In this document: one piece after another, positions 18,100 through 30,598 of the stretch
Position numbering within the stretch: position 1 is the stretch's first letter
Layout: each line of letters starts with the position of its first letter
Source of the DNA: Polymyxa betae
Taxonomy: Eukaryota > Endomyxa > Phytomyxea > Plasmodiophorida > Plasmodiophoridae
Assembly: GCA_003693705.1 (NCBI GenBank)
Contig: RBZT01000215.1
Span: 1-64,000, forward strand
Length of the DNA: 64,000 bases
Direction: 5' to 3'
The notes under the pieces: generated by a model
Told to the model about the DNA's origin: nothing
The model's database searches: none
The model's input: only the letters and a program-made list of their open reading frames with translations
Position numbers and translations under genes: made by a program

Positions 18100-18416
18100 A
18101 TGAAACAGGTTCGCTTGAGACCTGGGATTCTGATGCGATTCGTTGACAAGGATATGACTGGGGATTTGCTGGAGGCCTTAATCGACGTTATCGGCCAGCA
18201 ATGCGATCAGATGTTTCCTTTGCCTCCATCACCTGCATCCATAGCACAAACTATGCCTGGATCAGGATGGTTTTCGATTTGTTCAATCGATCTGAAAACG
18301 TCAATCATTGTCGCAAAATACGATCCTGGAACCTTTGCAAGGGTATGGAAATGTATTTCTCACACACATTTCACCAAGGCATTTTTGTAGTTTATTATTT
18401 ACGGTCTGAAACATGA
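18100..18416 (+). CDS. Unidentified exons, possibly RPAP3_C-like
   Basis: An open segment beginning MKQVRLRPGILMRFVDKDMT continues GDLLEALIDVIG and then, in another frame after a probable short intron, WIRMVFDLFNRSENV. The helix pattern L..F.DKD...DLLEALI recalls the RPAP3/SPAG1 C-terminal domain, but the similarity is weak. The segment may instead be 5' exons of the Myb gene that follows. The ATG at 18100 directly follows CGCC. Preceding frames at 17815-18090 show no recognisable domain. Confidence 0.3.
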
Positions 18417-18429
18417 CACGTTATTCGTT

Positions 18430-19232
18430 GTGTATCGAGTTGAGACGGGAAGAATACCTTTGGATTCACTGCTGCCGAATGTGACATTGGAGGATATGGC
18501 AGAAGTCGTGGTTCCTGCTGTCGAGCTACCTGCATCTGCTGCTCAGCTCTCTGCCGCTGAGTTTCAAGCAGCTGCTGAAAGCCTGTTCAAACTTCAAAGT
18601 CATCAGAGGCGTTCCATATCCGAAAACTGGACTCCCGAACAGGTTCAAATTCAAATTCATTCAACAGCGGTTATAATTCTAAGCCCATTTTTTTAGTTGA
18701 ACAAATTACGAATAGCTGTAGAGGTGGGAACTACGAATTGTCAGTTTTGTATTATGCAGATTCAACGTTGTTTACAGAAGTACGGAAGGCGCTGGAAACT
18801 GATCGCTTCGAAATTCGATTTCGGCGAATTCACATCTCATGATCTTTGCTCCAAATGGTAGTGGATTTGCATTGAATTGTACCAGTTTCTGATCAGGTTA
18901 TTGCAGGAACGAATTGCTGAATTGCAACCAGGTTAGTGGACGCCCGGGAAAGGCTGAGAAAGCCAGCCGAAATGCTGATGTACTTAGATGTAAAGCGATT
19001 CCTCAGCTTACTACTCGGGAGGCGTCGTTGCTGTTAAAATGCGTTGCCGAGCATGGACAGAATTGGGCTCTTATAGCACAGGTACCGCATTCCATATCTG
19101 TCAGCTTTCTATCAAATAATCAGCTCGGTCTTTCAGCAATATGATTTCAATGGCCGTGATCGTAACGATCTGGGAAGAATGTGGAAGCAGCTGCAAAACT
19201 GTCAAGATGAAAACGCCAGGCTCACTCAGTGA
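18430..19232 (+). CDS. Two-repeat Myb/SANT protein (5' end uncertain)
   Basis: Spliced exons give NWTPEQLNKLRIAVE joined to KYGRRWKLIASKF, DFGEFTSHDLCSKWNELL, a first Myb-like helix-turn-helix with Trp-spaced W..EQL...VE.YG..W..IA pattern. A second repeat reads TTREASLLLKCVAEHGQNW followed by ALIAQQYDFNGRDRNDLGRMWKQLQ. It therefore has two SANT/Myb units, likely nuclear DNA or chromatin binding, in a SNAPc/telobox-type or DNA-binding role that sequence alone cannot decide. Four introns are supported: about 18643-18696 (CAG|GTTCAAA), about 18723-18779, about 18858-18906 (TG|GTAGTGG) and after ALIAQ. The first codons (VYRVETGRIPLDSLLP) are not preceded by ATG, so an upstream exon is missing. 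The stop is TGA at 19230-19232. Confidence 0.72.
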
Positions 19233-19393
19233 TGTCGTATTTTAATCTAAAATCTATTGTATTGTTTGTAAACTATATTCTCGAAAGCGTTCGTCGTCAT
19301 CATTCGTCAATTTTCTGCTTTTTTGCCGGAGTATCAAACCGATGTAGTTAGTTATTGGCCACGGAGTTTGCTGCACAGAATTGTGATCGCATC

Positions 19394-22066
19394 ATGATCG
19401 CGTCCCGACTAGTTCGTCGTCTTCCATGTGCTCTACGCCCCCGTCATCTAATTCCCATTAGCACTGTCAGGCCGTTCTCTGATCAGACGCTATCGTCCAG
19501 GGTCAAGGGCGACATTCAATCGAAAAAGTTCGAAGCCGAGACGAAACAGCTGCTGGACATTGTCGCCAATTCCCTCTACACAGATCGAGAGGTATTCATC
19601 CGAGAACTCATCTCGAACGCCAGCGATGCATTGGAGAAATCCCGCCTGCTGTCGTTGACAGAATCGGGCGCATCTCATGGTCGCTCTTTAGAGATTATGA
19701 TATCAACCGATGATGCAGCTGGCACCCTTACTGTAGGAAATCTGTTCGAAACTTGTTATCAATTTGATTTTGTTTAGATTGTAGATAATGGCATTGGTAT
19801 GACGTACGATGAGCTGGTGGAAAACCTCGGGACGATCGCTCGCTCGGGCTCCAAGGTATCATTTGAGCCAGTTCGGCCCTGAACGATGCTGATTGGTCTC
19901 TAGGCTTTCATTGAGAACGTGAAGACGCCAGCCGATGCGACATCGATCATCGGGAGGTTCGGTGTCGGATTCTATTCGGCCTTCATGGTTGCTGATAAGG
20001 TCGTCAGCTGTGTTAAGGTCTCGTGTTCTTTACGCTGACTTAAACCAGGTCGAAGTCTTCACGAAGTCATCAGCGCGGCCAGATGCGCCCGCTTATTACT
20101 GGGCTTCGAACGGCGCTGGCTCATACGACATTTCCGAAGCTGAAGGTGCCTTATCCACGCAGCTTGACGTTCCGAATCCGCTGAATCCCTAAACTTAGGC
20201 GTCCCGGTCGGGACCAAGGTCATACTGCACCTGAAGAAGGACAGCAAACGGTTCGCGAAAGCGGACGAAATCCAACGTATCATCTCGAAGCACAGCAGCT
20301 GTTTGGGATTCCCGGTCTCTGTCAATGGCAAGGCCCAGGTAACGAGCTCGAGAGTTTGACGATGATTCGGCGCCATCTGACGGGCCAGTACAGTCGACGA
20401 TCGGCGCCATCTGGCTGCGAAACAAGAAGGACGTGACCGTCGACGACTACAACGACTTTTACAAGCAGACTTCTATGGTGCGTTGTGATATGATTTTGCT
20501 GCTATTTCGATTGTGTGTGTAACATTACATAGGCCTATGACAAACCCTTCGATATTCTGCATTTCTCTACGGACGTCCCTCTGACATTAAACGCTCTGCT
20601 CTATCTGCCGAAGCGCCATACTGAAAAATTCGGTAACTGTTTTTTCAGCTTGGCATTATTTTCCGTCGTACATTTCGGTTTCCTTTTTCAACAAAGTATA
20701 AATCTGAAGCAGTTTCTATCTAGGAATGGGCAAAGAGAAGCCCGGAGTGCATTTATATTCGCGGAAAGTCATGATTCAGTCGAATTCGTCTCATTTGCTA
20801 CCTGATTGGCTGCGGTAAGAGTCGAGATCAGGTCACGCAGGCCCGGAATCTGAATTCTGCTGCCTCGTCCAGGTTCGTGAAGGGCGTTGTTGACAGCGCT
20901 GATATCCCACTGAACATATCGCGAGAGTCGATGCAGAATAGTGCTCTGGTTCGTCGTATCAACAACGTACTGACCCAGCGCTTGTTGCGCCATCTAGCTG
21001 ACATGGCCAAACACGAGCCGAAACGATACGCCGAATTCTTCGAAGAGGTCGTACTGAGCTAGACGGCCTCGCTGAGAGCTCTGCTTAGATTTCGTTTTTT
21101 AGTTCGGGCAATTTTTGAAAGAAGGCATCTGTGTGGATGAAACCAACCGAGCTCGTCTAGCGCCATTGCTGCGATTCGCATCGTCACAATCCGATGAGAT
21201 GGTGACGCTGGACGAATATGTCGCCCGGATGCCTTCGAGCCAGACAGAAATCTACTACTTCTGTACGACCAGCAATCTTGATAAGCGCTGGATCTAATAT
21301 GTGCTGCAGGCAGTCCATCTCGTGAGCTGGCGCTAACTTCGCCCTATTACGAAGCGTTCAAAGCTCGTGATTTCGAGGTCCTGTTCCTATACCGGGAAGT
21401 CGACGATTTTGTCATGCAGAACCTACGCAAGCATGCCGATCGTCCTTTGGTGTCGATCGAGTCCGCCAAGAACGTTATCGATAGAAACGTCGATGAATCT
21501 GAGGCTAATGAGATCGTCGATTCGGAATCGAAATCAGTGCTCGAGACGTAATTTCATCTGGAAGGACATTCAACGAGTTCTGACAGTTCAGATAGGATGC
21601 CTTCGTATCTGGAGTCTGTCTTAGGCAGCAAGGTGTCAAGCGTCACAATCTCCAAACGTTTGGTGAGCTCGCCTGCGATCTTGATCGATCACGAGAATGC
21701 TGCTGTTCGTCGAATGATGAAGATGGTCGAGGTTCGTCCTGTTCGTTTCCGGTATTTCGTTTTGTTGACTTTCTTTATCAGGGCGGGAAGGCCATGGTCG
21801 ATTCTCTGTCAAAACAAAAGATGGAGATCAATGCGTCGCATCCCATCATTCGGGGTATCTATGCCCTGCGAGAATCCAATCCAGATCTGGCGCGGACGCT
21901 ATCTGAACAGGTGTTCGATAACGCCTTGGTCGCAGCCGGCTTGATGGACGACCCGCGCTCTATGCTGGGTCGCATCAATCAACTGATGGAACGCTGCTTA
22001 CAATCCGACTCAAAGTCGGCGGCGATCCCGGTTGAAGAAGTTGAGACTGCCGCCCAGCAGCAATAA
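19394..22066 (+). CDS. TRAP1: Mitochondrial Hsp90 chaperone TRAP1
   Basis: An organellar Hsp90 that folds mitochondrial proteins using ATP. The N terminus [19 protein letters not shown] is Arg-rich and lacks acids, a good mitochondrial presequence. The GHKL ATPase motifs are all present: [14 protein letters not shown] (catalytic Glu, Mg-binding Asn), [11 protein letters not shown], and [17 protein letters not shown]. Middle and C-terminal parts read [66 protein letters not shown] and [13 protein letters not shown]. There are about ten short introns, including one (about 20149-20196) containing a CCCTAAACTTAG stretch. Its length near 700 residues is normal. No MEEVD C-terminal motif is present, as expected for organellar forms; the end is [10 protein letters not shown]. 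It is convergent with the next gene, with stops 80 bp apart. Confidence 0.95.
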
Positions 22067-22145
22067 ATTATTGTAGCAATAGCTGTTTATTATTTGCTGC
22101 TGTTGCGACCTCTATCAGCAACAATTTAGAGGTATTCGTTCGTCA

Positions 22146-22874
22146 TCAGAGGATCCTAAACGACGATTGCTTGGAGATGGAACGAGCGAGTCTTATGGTT
22201 GCCCAGGCGGTTAATAGCTGCAACGCCACGATTATTGATTGCATGACGATGATGACAGTCAGATGGCGCTTCAATTGATTCAAGAGAATATTGACGCAAA
22301 GCTGCGGCTCGTTGTTGCATGAATACCTTCTCCCGACAGCGACGTGAACCTCTGGCGATGCGTCCTCCCAGGCTTTCCTGGTCAGATCGGGGAGGTTCGG
22401 GAACATCCCGATCGTCGTGCAGGTTAGGTACCCATGCAGTATGCAGATGCCAAGAATCAGCACCGATTCGAAATAGATAATGCAAAGCGGCGTTCGCAAT
22501 GAGACCATTGTGGCGAACGCTACCAGAACCAGTCCGGTTCCGGCAACGACGGCGTTCTGTTTGGCGACATGCAACAGAATCAGCAGAAGCTCGCCGTCCG
22601 CCATCAGGTAGGTAAGATAGGCGAGCAAGGCGATTTCGCCCAGGGCGCTGACGATGCCTCCAGTCACGACCAGTCGTTTCTGCCAGAGCAGCGATAACGG
22701 TACCATACGTGGTACGTACCATCGATGGCTATTTTCTCGCAATCGTCGTTCGTAGTTTTCATGCCTTTCGAAATAAGTGGTCCCGGCGTCGCCGACTTCG
22801 TCCGGCAGGATGGTAGGCGCTGGCATCTGTGCCATTTGCATTGGCATATGATTTTTTGCTCGCCCAGGGTACAC
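22146..22874 (-). CDS. Four-helix membrane protein
   Basis: Reading from about 22842, a cytosolic N-terminal part (MPAPTILPDEVGDAGTTYFE) leads into four hydrophobic helices: VVTGGIVSALGEIALLAYLT, AVVAGTGLVLVAFATMVSL, CIIYFESVLILGICILHGYL and LTVIIVMQSIIVALQLLTAW. Between helices 3 and 4 is a loop with two Cys (YSCNNEPQLCVN). The layout resembles a tetraspanin, but the CCG motif is missing, so no family is assigned. Upstream sequence at 22963-22870 (MAAVMLEGQSNPIVAQILS) is in another frame and may be a first exon. The exact start is uncertain. Confidence 0.55.
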   Translation of the reverse strand: MYPGRAKNHMPMQMAQMPAPTILPDEVGDAGTTYFERHENYERRLRENSHRWYVPRMVPLSLLWQKRLVVTGGIVSALGEIALLAYLTYLMADGELLLILLHVAKQNAVVAGTGLVLVAFATMVSLRTPLCIIYFESVLILGICILHGYLTCTTIGMFPNLPDLTRKAWEDASPEVHVAVGRRYSCNNEPQLCVNILLNQLKRHLTVIIVMQSIIVALQLLTAWATIRLARSISKQSSFRIL

Positions 22875-23030
22875 AGCGAGATATTCAAGCCATCAGATTC
22901 GGTTCGAGACAATATCTGGGCGACAATCGGGTTGGATTGGCCCTCTAGCATGACAGCAGCCAATGCACCATGTCTATTATGTATTGTATTTCCGGGATGG
23001 TAGCGAACATCCCGCTAGAATTATGTTGGG

Positions 23031-24598
23031 TTAGGGGTCAGACTCGACAATGTCACGATCGTCAGCTTCCGAGGTCGCCGTGTGGAATTCGGTGACAACA
23101 TGGAAGCCATTCGGTCTATTATCGATCATCTGTGAAAGATTTGTGACAATGGCCAGTTCGTCGTCAGCATTCATCGAGTTGAGATCTGCCGTCTGGCAGA
23201 TGCCCCGAACGGCAACCAGAACGAAGTGGCATTGTCGGCAGGCAAAACTTGTCCACTCTCTTCTCAGAGTCATGGCCTTCGACGTCCCATTCCTGGCAGA
23301 GAAAATGTTCAATCTATATTACTGTTCCAGCGGGAAAAACGAAAACGTACACGACAAGTTGGTTGGTACGAGATCGCGATAGAATCAGGTCACCAACTGT
23401 CGACCGACGCCAATGGATTCGCGAAAAATCACGTCCATACAAGTTCCGGTAGCGCTTCATGGCACCCCAGCATGACGACAGTGAGCAATCGATGTCATCG
23501 CTGACCTGGGATGAGCGCTTAAGATGTGACAAAAGAAAACGGGAAGGAAGAGAGCACCTCACAGGCACAAGGCCGAACTTGGTCAACGATTCCAGCCACA
23601 GCCAGCTTGATCACCGACTCGGCGCAGAAACAACCGTACTGATTCTGCGATGATTTTACAGGCGGCGGGAGCGACGGATCGCTTGAAACCCACAACTGGA
23701 TGGCCGCCAAAATTCTCGGATCGATCACCGGGACAGTTTGGTTTTGGCGCAAGATCAAGAATGCCTCAAGCACAGAGACCCGATATGTTCGTATCAGGAA
23801 CACGAGCACAACGACAAAAGGCGTCGTCGGGTCGCTGCCGCAGATCAACACGGCGTTTCCCTTGAGAATGCTGTCGATCATCTGGTTCGCACATGGATCT
23901 GCAAAATTTCGAATCCATTCCGCTGCAAACCCGTGAGTTAAGTTGAACTGAAGACAATGCTCGAAGCAGACCTAGACCGGCAACCAAGCGCTGTCTATCA
24001 CGTTCGCGGATGTCCAGTGGTAGCGAATTGCAGCCCCCGGCGTACTTTCCGCCAAGAATCATGATGTTGCGATTTGACATGTTCCAAGGCGATGACTGGT
24101 CGCACCCTTGCACGCCGCAATGCACGATCTGGGCGAAGCCGGCGCGGTAAATCTGGGGCAGAACCTAAAATCTTCGATTACACCTGGTTCTATGGGGCGG
24201 TTACGATGAAAACCTTCGCTGGGAAGTCTGCGCAGGCGGCGACCCAGCACATTGTTGTCACGCGGCGAATCGATCGAATTATTCTGGATGGAATGCGGTT
24301 TGATTGCGGAAAACAATCCCTCTGCCAGGACGGGTTGTCAGCCCAGCCTTAGCCTTACTGATCCATATTCGCTTACCAGCGCTTCATATGTTATGATGCG
24401 TTCGGATTGGGCACTGATCGGGGACGACAAGGAAGGGGTCGACGACAATTTAACTGATGTGGGCTCAACAGCATTGATGTTGCGGACAACCACACTTTTC
24501 GAGAACGATCCTTCAACTTTGTACTTTCTCCCAATGCAGTTCAGCTTCAGCAAAGATCGTTTTATGCCTATTCGCGCCGATCGCATCCTTCGAAACAT
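23031..24598 (-). CDS. Degenerate dual-specificity phosphatase-like gene
   Basis: The best-supported exon runs from 23947 down to about 23640: FNLTHGFAAEWIRNFADPCA, NQMIDSILKGNAVLICGSDP, TTPFVVVLVFLIRTYRVSVL, EAFLILRQNQTVPVIDPRIL and AAIQLW. The helix order and the EAF..LR......P....A..QLW pattern are those of DUSP-type phosphatases. The P-loop should read HCxxGxxRS but reads ICGSDPTTPF: the Cys is kept while His and Arg are lost, which predicts a pseudophosphatase. The N-terminal part (ILGGKYAGGCN.., 24038-23960) is joined by an intron ending CTTCAG. Downstream exons contain FACRQCHFVL, a CxxC that recalls the Yvh1/DUSP12 zinc region. Exon borders outside the core are not resolved, and a pseudogene is possible. 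Confidence 0.42.
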
Positions 24599-24654
24599 CG
24601 GTGACTGCTTCTGTGTTTTGTGACGGTCGATCTGACAACGGGTTAAAAATAAAT

Positions 24655-27600
24655 TTAAACGACGTGAACTCCAGGTACCTGGATTTGATGGATAACGGAA
24701 CGCAATTGATGAAACATGGTCAGCACATTTTGTATATCAGGACGTCGTTTAACATTCCGTATCAAGACAGCCGAAAGAAACCCGGTGATCGCGTCGCTGA
24801 TCCCTTCCCCAAATAAACTCGCCAAAGTTGATTTTTGTTTATGAGCAACAACCGGCTGCGATTTTGAGATCACCTGCACCATCCTTAAGCCGCATATCAA
24901 AATTAAACGGAAATAAAACTGCAGAAACGGTGTATCATCAGTGAAAACTAAATTCACCAACCTGGAAGAAGATGGGCATTCCATGTTTCTCTTCGAACAA
25001 GAATTCCCCTGTTAAAAGCTCATAAAGCAAACAGCCAATGGCCCAGATATCTGCTCCTGACGAGACGAGCTGCTTCTCGCGGAGCTTACCCGAAGTCGAA
25101 TTTGAACGCCTTTTCGATTCATTATCCGGAGCGGTCAGCGATAAAATTTCGGGGCTCTGAATGTTCTCGGTACCACGCCCAATCAACGAATTTCCTTCTT
25201 CTCCCAGCGATGGGTTCCACATGAGTGATTCTCCAAAATCCGTCAACGCCACCTGAATCGATTCTTTTGTCTCAGGCATCTTACTACGTGAAGGTTTCTG
25301 TGTCATTGGACGGATCAGGACGTTGTCGCATTTCAAATCGAAATGAACGCAATTGTTGGCATGTAGATCGCTAACAGCATAAAGAACATCGTTGTACATA
25401 TTCAAACACGTTTCCAGCATTTCCTGGTTCGCTTCCTGTTGCTTTTCGGTCGACTTCACATCGGGCATCGTCCCCAGCGGATTCACAGCAAGCGAATTGG
25501 CATTAGATAGACGCCATTGCCTCAGCGACATTGGGTATAGCGACATAATTAACTGATATCCGTTCTCATTGACACCGTAATCGTATAGATGGCTGATATG
25601 AGCGCAATTGCGAAATCTGAATCGTGATTTAATTCAAATGAACATCGTGTTAACCGTTTGATAATTTACCTTTCCATGACAGCAATTTCAACGAATAGAT
25701 CGTGAACAACGCAATAATCGTGGTATGCGAAAGGAACGTCAACTACCTTGACAGCAACTGGCTCATTATGATGGGGATAGCTGCTCTCAAATATCGCACC
25801 AAACCGCCCTTTCGCCTAGATAACCCATTGGTTCTAGCATTTCGAAAGTTCATTACTCATACCTTTCGGTGTTTGTGGATCACGCCCGACGAATGAAAAG
25901 TTTGAATCGAAAGCAGGCGGAGAAGTCTGTACGGGGCCTGACCAGCCCTGATCTCAAACGCCTCCAGCTTCTCAAACGCCCGAGCATTGGCCGGATAATT
26001 GAGATGCTGGTGCAAAATAAACGGGATGTTCAACTGATGCGGCAAATTCGTTAATGGCATTCGGTGACAGAGCTGTTCGTTCAGCGTCATCTGATTCCGC
26101 GCGATCATTAAACGAAGCAGCAAACGGATCATGGCAATATGCAAATCGGGATCGTGATACATTGGGCGTTGTTGGCGCTTCTCAAAATACCGATGCTGAA
26201 TTTGAGTGGGCCCAACGCTGCTTGCTACCGACCCAACGCGAACTCGGGCTGAAGATGCCCGAGATTTCAGGGTGCCTGCTGAATTCCCACCCCCAGATTT
26301 CACGGATCCGCCAGATTTCACAGAATGCCCTGATTTTACCGAATTCATTGATTTGCCAGTCGAAATCGTTTTGGATTTCGGTCCCGAAAAGGCCAAAGAC
26401 GAGCGCATCGCCGAATCCGTACTAAAATGCCGAGCTAACAGGTGAAATGCGCCTTGACCGGTCTCGATACTGGCCCGCCGTAAGCTGGCGATCGGACCCG
26501 AAATCTTTTTCATGGCTCTAACCAGAACAGTTTCTTCGGGTTCGTCGGAATCGTATGTTGAGGACGACTGCTCATCGAATTTGTCGTCTTGGGCGCTGTC
26601 AGATACCCCGTCATCGTACTCGGATTGCATCTGCGAGTCAAAAGACGACCGCTTCGAATTCTTGGTACTTTCCCGTAATTTCGAATCTTTAATACCACGA
26701 AAGGATGACCTGGAAGAGCGATGTCGCATCTTGCGATTTTCATCGGCTTCGCGAAGAATGCGCTGTTCGATGTATTCGGTGTTGGTCGATTTCGAGGTCT
26801 GAATCGAGTTCCGTTTCAGATGCAAACGAGGGACGATCGTTATCGGTCTCTGGGAGGTGACCGATTGCGACGATGGATCGATGACGCCGGGGATATCGAC
26901 GACATCATTGAGCGATGAAGGCCCCGTGTTGTCTCGAGGTTCAGGCGAATTTGGATCGGCATCATTGGGGGATCCAGTCACGGTGATTTTGGATATCGAG
27001 GCGAGACGATTGTGCATTCCGTTTGGGAGGCCGACCGAGTCCGATGAGTCGTCTCTTATGAAGCCATCGGGATCGTTCACGTTTTGATATCTGGACAAGG
27101 CGATGTCGTTATCTGGTGCCATTGTTGACCGACGGCGGTGGATATGTCGTAAGACAACCTTGTGAGGTAGCCTGGATTCATATTCTAATGACATTTCATT
27201 CGCCAGGAATAGGGCGACCTGAGGTTTCTCAAATTGTGACATGGCCTGTTTCGTGCGTGTTTCAGCCAGCGATAAAAGCAGCTGCATATGTAGGCGGCAA
27301 AGGCGAAGGTCAACGGGAGATATTTCAGTCTTGCAGTATCGTGATACGAACATCTTATAATGCCATGAGACCCTGTCTTGATGTTGATCGGCGTATTGGG
27401 ACGTTAACAGCTCCATACGCAAAGTCCCCCGAGAGAGAACGTCGAAAATTTTATCTAGAAAGGTGAAGCGGTTCGGCGCATTAGCAAAGGGACCTTCGTC
27501 ATCAGACAGCAGATGCACCCATTTGTAAAGGACGCCGTCCGGGAAACCATAAATGACCCGCGAATTAGAATACAGTTTTTGAACTCGTTTCGGCATCGCC

Positions 27601-29900
27601 TTCAGCCGTTGGTTCAATTTAGGAACTTGACGGAACAAGTTCAGGCATGCATCGAGAAAACCGGAGACAGCCTCAGACATCTGCGGTTGTATGACACGAT
27701 TCATGAGATTGCCGATGCGTTCGAAAACATTGATATCGCGAACCAGGTTGACGTAAATCATATTGCTGAGCGACGGCGAATCACTGAATTTACAGATGGC
27801 TGACCAGATCCGGATTAATGATGTCATCGTTGAAATTGTTTCCTCTGAAGGAAGAAGTTCGATCGATGCCAGTTGCGAAACGTGTCTGAAAAGTTCGGCG
27901 GCGGCCAGAAGCAGCAGTTCAGGTCGGGTACAGCGAGAAGAATCGGCTTCAAGAAATGCAGCCGTGATGCGTAGCATGGCGTCGGTTGCTCGCGATGTTT
28001 GTGCTGACAACGGGATAATCCGTCGAACAATAACATCAATAAACGAAACAGATTTAATCGAGCGCTGTTCACAAACAGATATTAACTTGACCAGCATGGC
28101 CTCTGCGGATGGTATCGTGGTCGGTAGAAGTAACTCGGTCACATTCAAAAGCGCACCGGGATTGATAGGAAGTGTATACGATTCGGGCAATCCGGATATT
28201 AGATGGATTAAAATTCGAATCGTAATCATCGGAGCGGTTTGAGGCAACACGCTATTCTTGATTGGCGGCGATGATTTTTCTGGCTGAATCGGAATCAAAG
28301 CTCGGGTGAAACCTCGCTGCGAGGTCATGCGCATGTCGCGAATATGATGGAGAAGCGGAGCCAGCTCGACCACGACTGCATCCTGTCCAGCTCGATATCC
28401 CACCGAATCAGCGGACAGATCGACGCTGGTAAGAATTGATTTCACTGGCGTGACCAGATTCAGACCGAGCGGCTCATCATCATGACTGGTAAAACGCATT
28501 AACGCTCGTGGCCGGTTTAAAGGCGTGCGGCGCTCTTTGTTTTCGTCGTTCTTATTGTCCTCATTACTGCCGACCTCCCAGTTCATGAATTTCAACAAAT
28601 GGAATAGATGTTGAATGGCGTGCTGATCGACGGCCGCAATACAAGCCAATGCTGAACGTGAAACAAGCGCCAGAAACACGATCAAAAGCTGGACGGAATG
28701 AGATGAATTCCCAATTGCAGTCAACAACGAGTTGATAACTTCGTCGACAAAGTGTTGGCAATTGTTCGCCATCTGCACGACAATGCTCGATATATAATCG
28801 GTCAATAAGCTATTCTTAGGACGCTCGGTGAGGCATTTCAGCATGACCGAAATTAGACCACGCTGGTGCCAGACTGAGGCCGGAATCGCAGACCATAACG
28901 GATGGAACGATCGAAGTTGTTCCAAACGCTCCGATGGGGAAGACGCAGTCGCGATTTTGTCAATAGCGAAATCAGCAGTTATGACAGCTGGTGCCTGATC
29001 CGGATCGCGAAATGCCGACAAAATGGATTTGGAAATAGCGATTTGGTTGACAGATTTTCTTAAAATAATATCGATTGGCAATGCTTTTTGGAAAATCAGA
29101 GGCGGAGTGACGAACCGAGCCAACCCAATAGGCATTGCTGCCCAGATCGTGTGATTCTCCATGTCGACAGTTACGGAAAACGTATGGCATCCATTGCCGA
29201 TTTGGAAATTCCCATCGTTAAACACACCGTTGAGGGAGAACACACGAAACAGACTAGGACGAGCCAGAGCGGGAAAAATGGCAATTGGTTGTGATAAAAG
29301 AGCACGACGTATAATGCGATCACTATTGGCATGAGCATCGATAAAAAACCGGCTATTAGTGACTCGTTTGATTAAAGTTTTGACTTTCGGAACGAACTTG
29401 AATATGGTTCGACGAAGAAACCGCCGCCGTTCTGCTGTTTCAATTAAACCTTTCATGGAAGTATCGTTCCCAAAAACTGAAATTCGAACTTGAATATTGA
29501 CTGGGACATGGACGCAACTGGAGCCGATTTTTGCTGCTAATAATAAAGGCCTTGGCTGGTCCAATGCGCCGCGCTCTATCCACATCGTGCACGACCCAGA
29601 AGGAAAGCTTGCCATTGTCTGTTCCAACGAATCGATATCGCTGAATACGGAATCTAACTGCATCCCAGAACCCAGATCTACCAAGACCCGATTTGAACAT
29701 TGTTCAGGCAAATTTAGCAACGACATGGAACAATAGCCATACTTGGCAATAAGATCATCGCTGGTCATTTTGAGTTTCGAAACATTCACCCAAGGCAGAG
29801 GTTGTTGAATTGCATTATCGCTATCCGTCGGTTCTCCTGGAGATCCAGACGACATCACCGGCGCCTGACCCGCTCGCTCTGCCCTTAGTCGCCCATGCAC
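24655..29900 (-). CDS. Very large helical protein with C-terminal protein kinase domain
   Basis: One giant exon (29900-25857, 1347 codons) is followed by short exons that form a kinase. The N-terminal about 950 residues are mostly amphipathic helices (for example VQLLIVFLALVSRSALACIA and LLLAAAELFRHVSQLASIEL), consistent with an ARM/HEAT-like solenoid. A Ser/Lys-rich basic linker with SVKSG repeats follows. The intron GTATGAG..TTATCTAG leads into AKGRFGAIFESSYPHHNEPV with VAVK (catalytic Lys), then FRNCAHISHLYDYG, CVHFDLKCDNVLI, LTDFGES and ADIWAIGCLLYELLTGEFLF. A 42-nt intron joins FFQ to FYFRLILICGL, and the lobe ends FLSAVLIRNVKRRPDI. The HRD motif is HFD; the DFG and Asp are intact, so activity is likely. 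Similar kinase-tailed giant proteins are known in protists, but I cannot name an orthologue. Confidence 0.72.
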
Positions 29901-30598
29901 GACCTAAGAGTGGGCATGGGATGATCTGTCACTGCCTGCTTTCTGCACAGTGCCCATTGCGATCGCCATTCGCCTGCATTGAAGCTGTGGCGGGCATTGC
30001 CGGCCGCCCTCTGAACACCTGCCTGCAGAAGCCTAGCTGCAGCGACAACATCTTCATCATCGTTATGAAGACATCAAAGAGACCTGATCACGACTGGGTC
30101 GGGTTACGTAAACCCGTAATGACTGGTCACCTCGGATAGCAGATCTATCAATGCAGAAACCCTAATTCTATATGCTGCCATAGTCGCTAGTATTCTGTTG
30201 CAGGTTGATTCTGGGCGGGAACTGGAAGTGCAGACCAGACCTGGATTGGGTTTATCCAGCGATTGCCAACAGTGCACGGGCGGGTGCTTGCCGTGCCCAA
30301 CGATCAAGTGCAGACTACAAAGGTCTATTTTAGTTGACAGGTTATCAATTCGAGAGATTGTCGGAAGATATTCTATGTAATAGGTCAATTAGAATGTTTA
30401 TTACAAGGATTTCGCATTAGATAATCCAAACCCACAATGAACTCGACTACAAGCGCTCATGATGAGCGCTGTTCGGGGTTAGCAAATAAATATATATTCA
30501 GTGCTCACGCATCACCAGCAATCACAAGACTGTGTTGCGAGACTAACAACAAGAAAGAGCAGGATTGCAGAATAAACCCGAATGGCAGCGAGGATCGT
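29901..30598. other. Intergenic, no gene seen
   Basis: Upstream side of the giant kinase gene and downstream side of the BET gene. One telo-box-like AGAAACCCTAATT is found at 30155-30167. Short ORFs here have no recognisable features. Confidence 0.5.
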
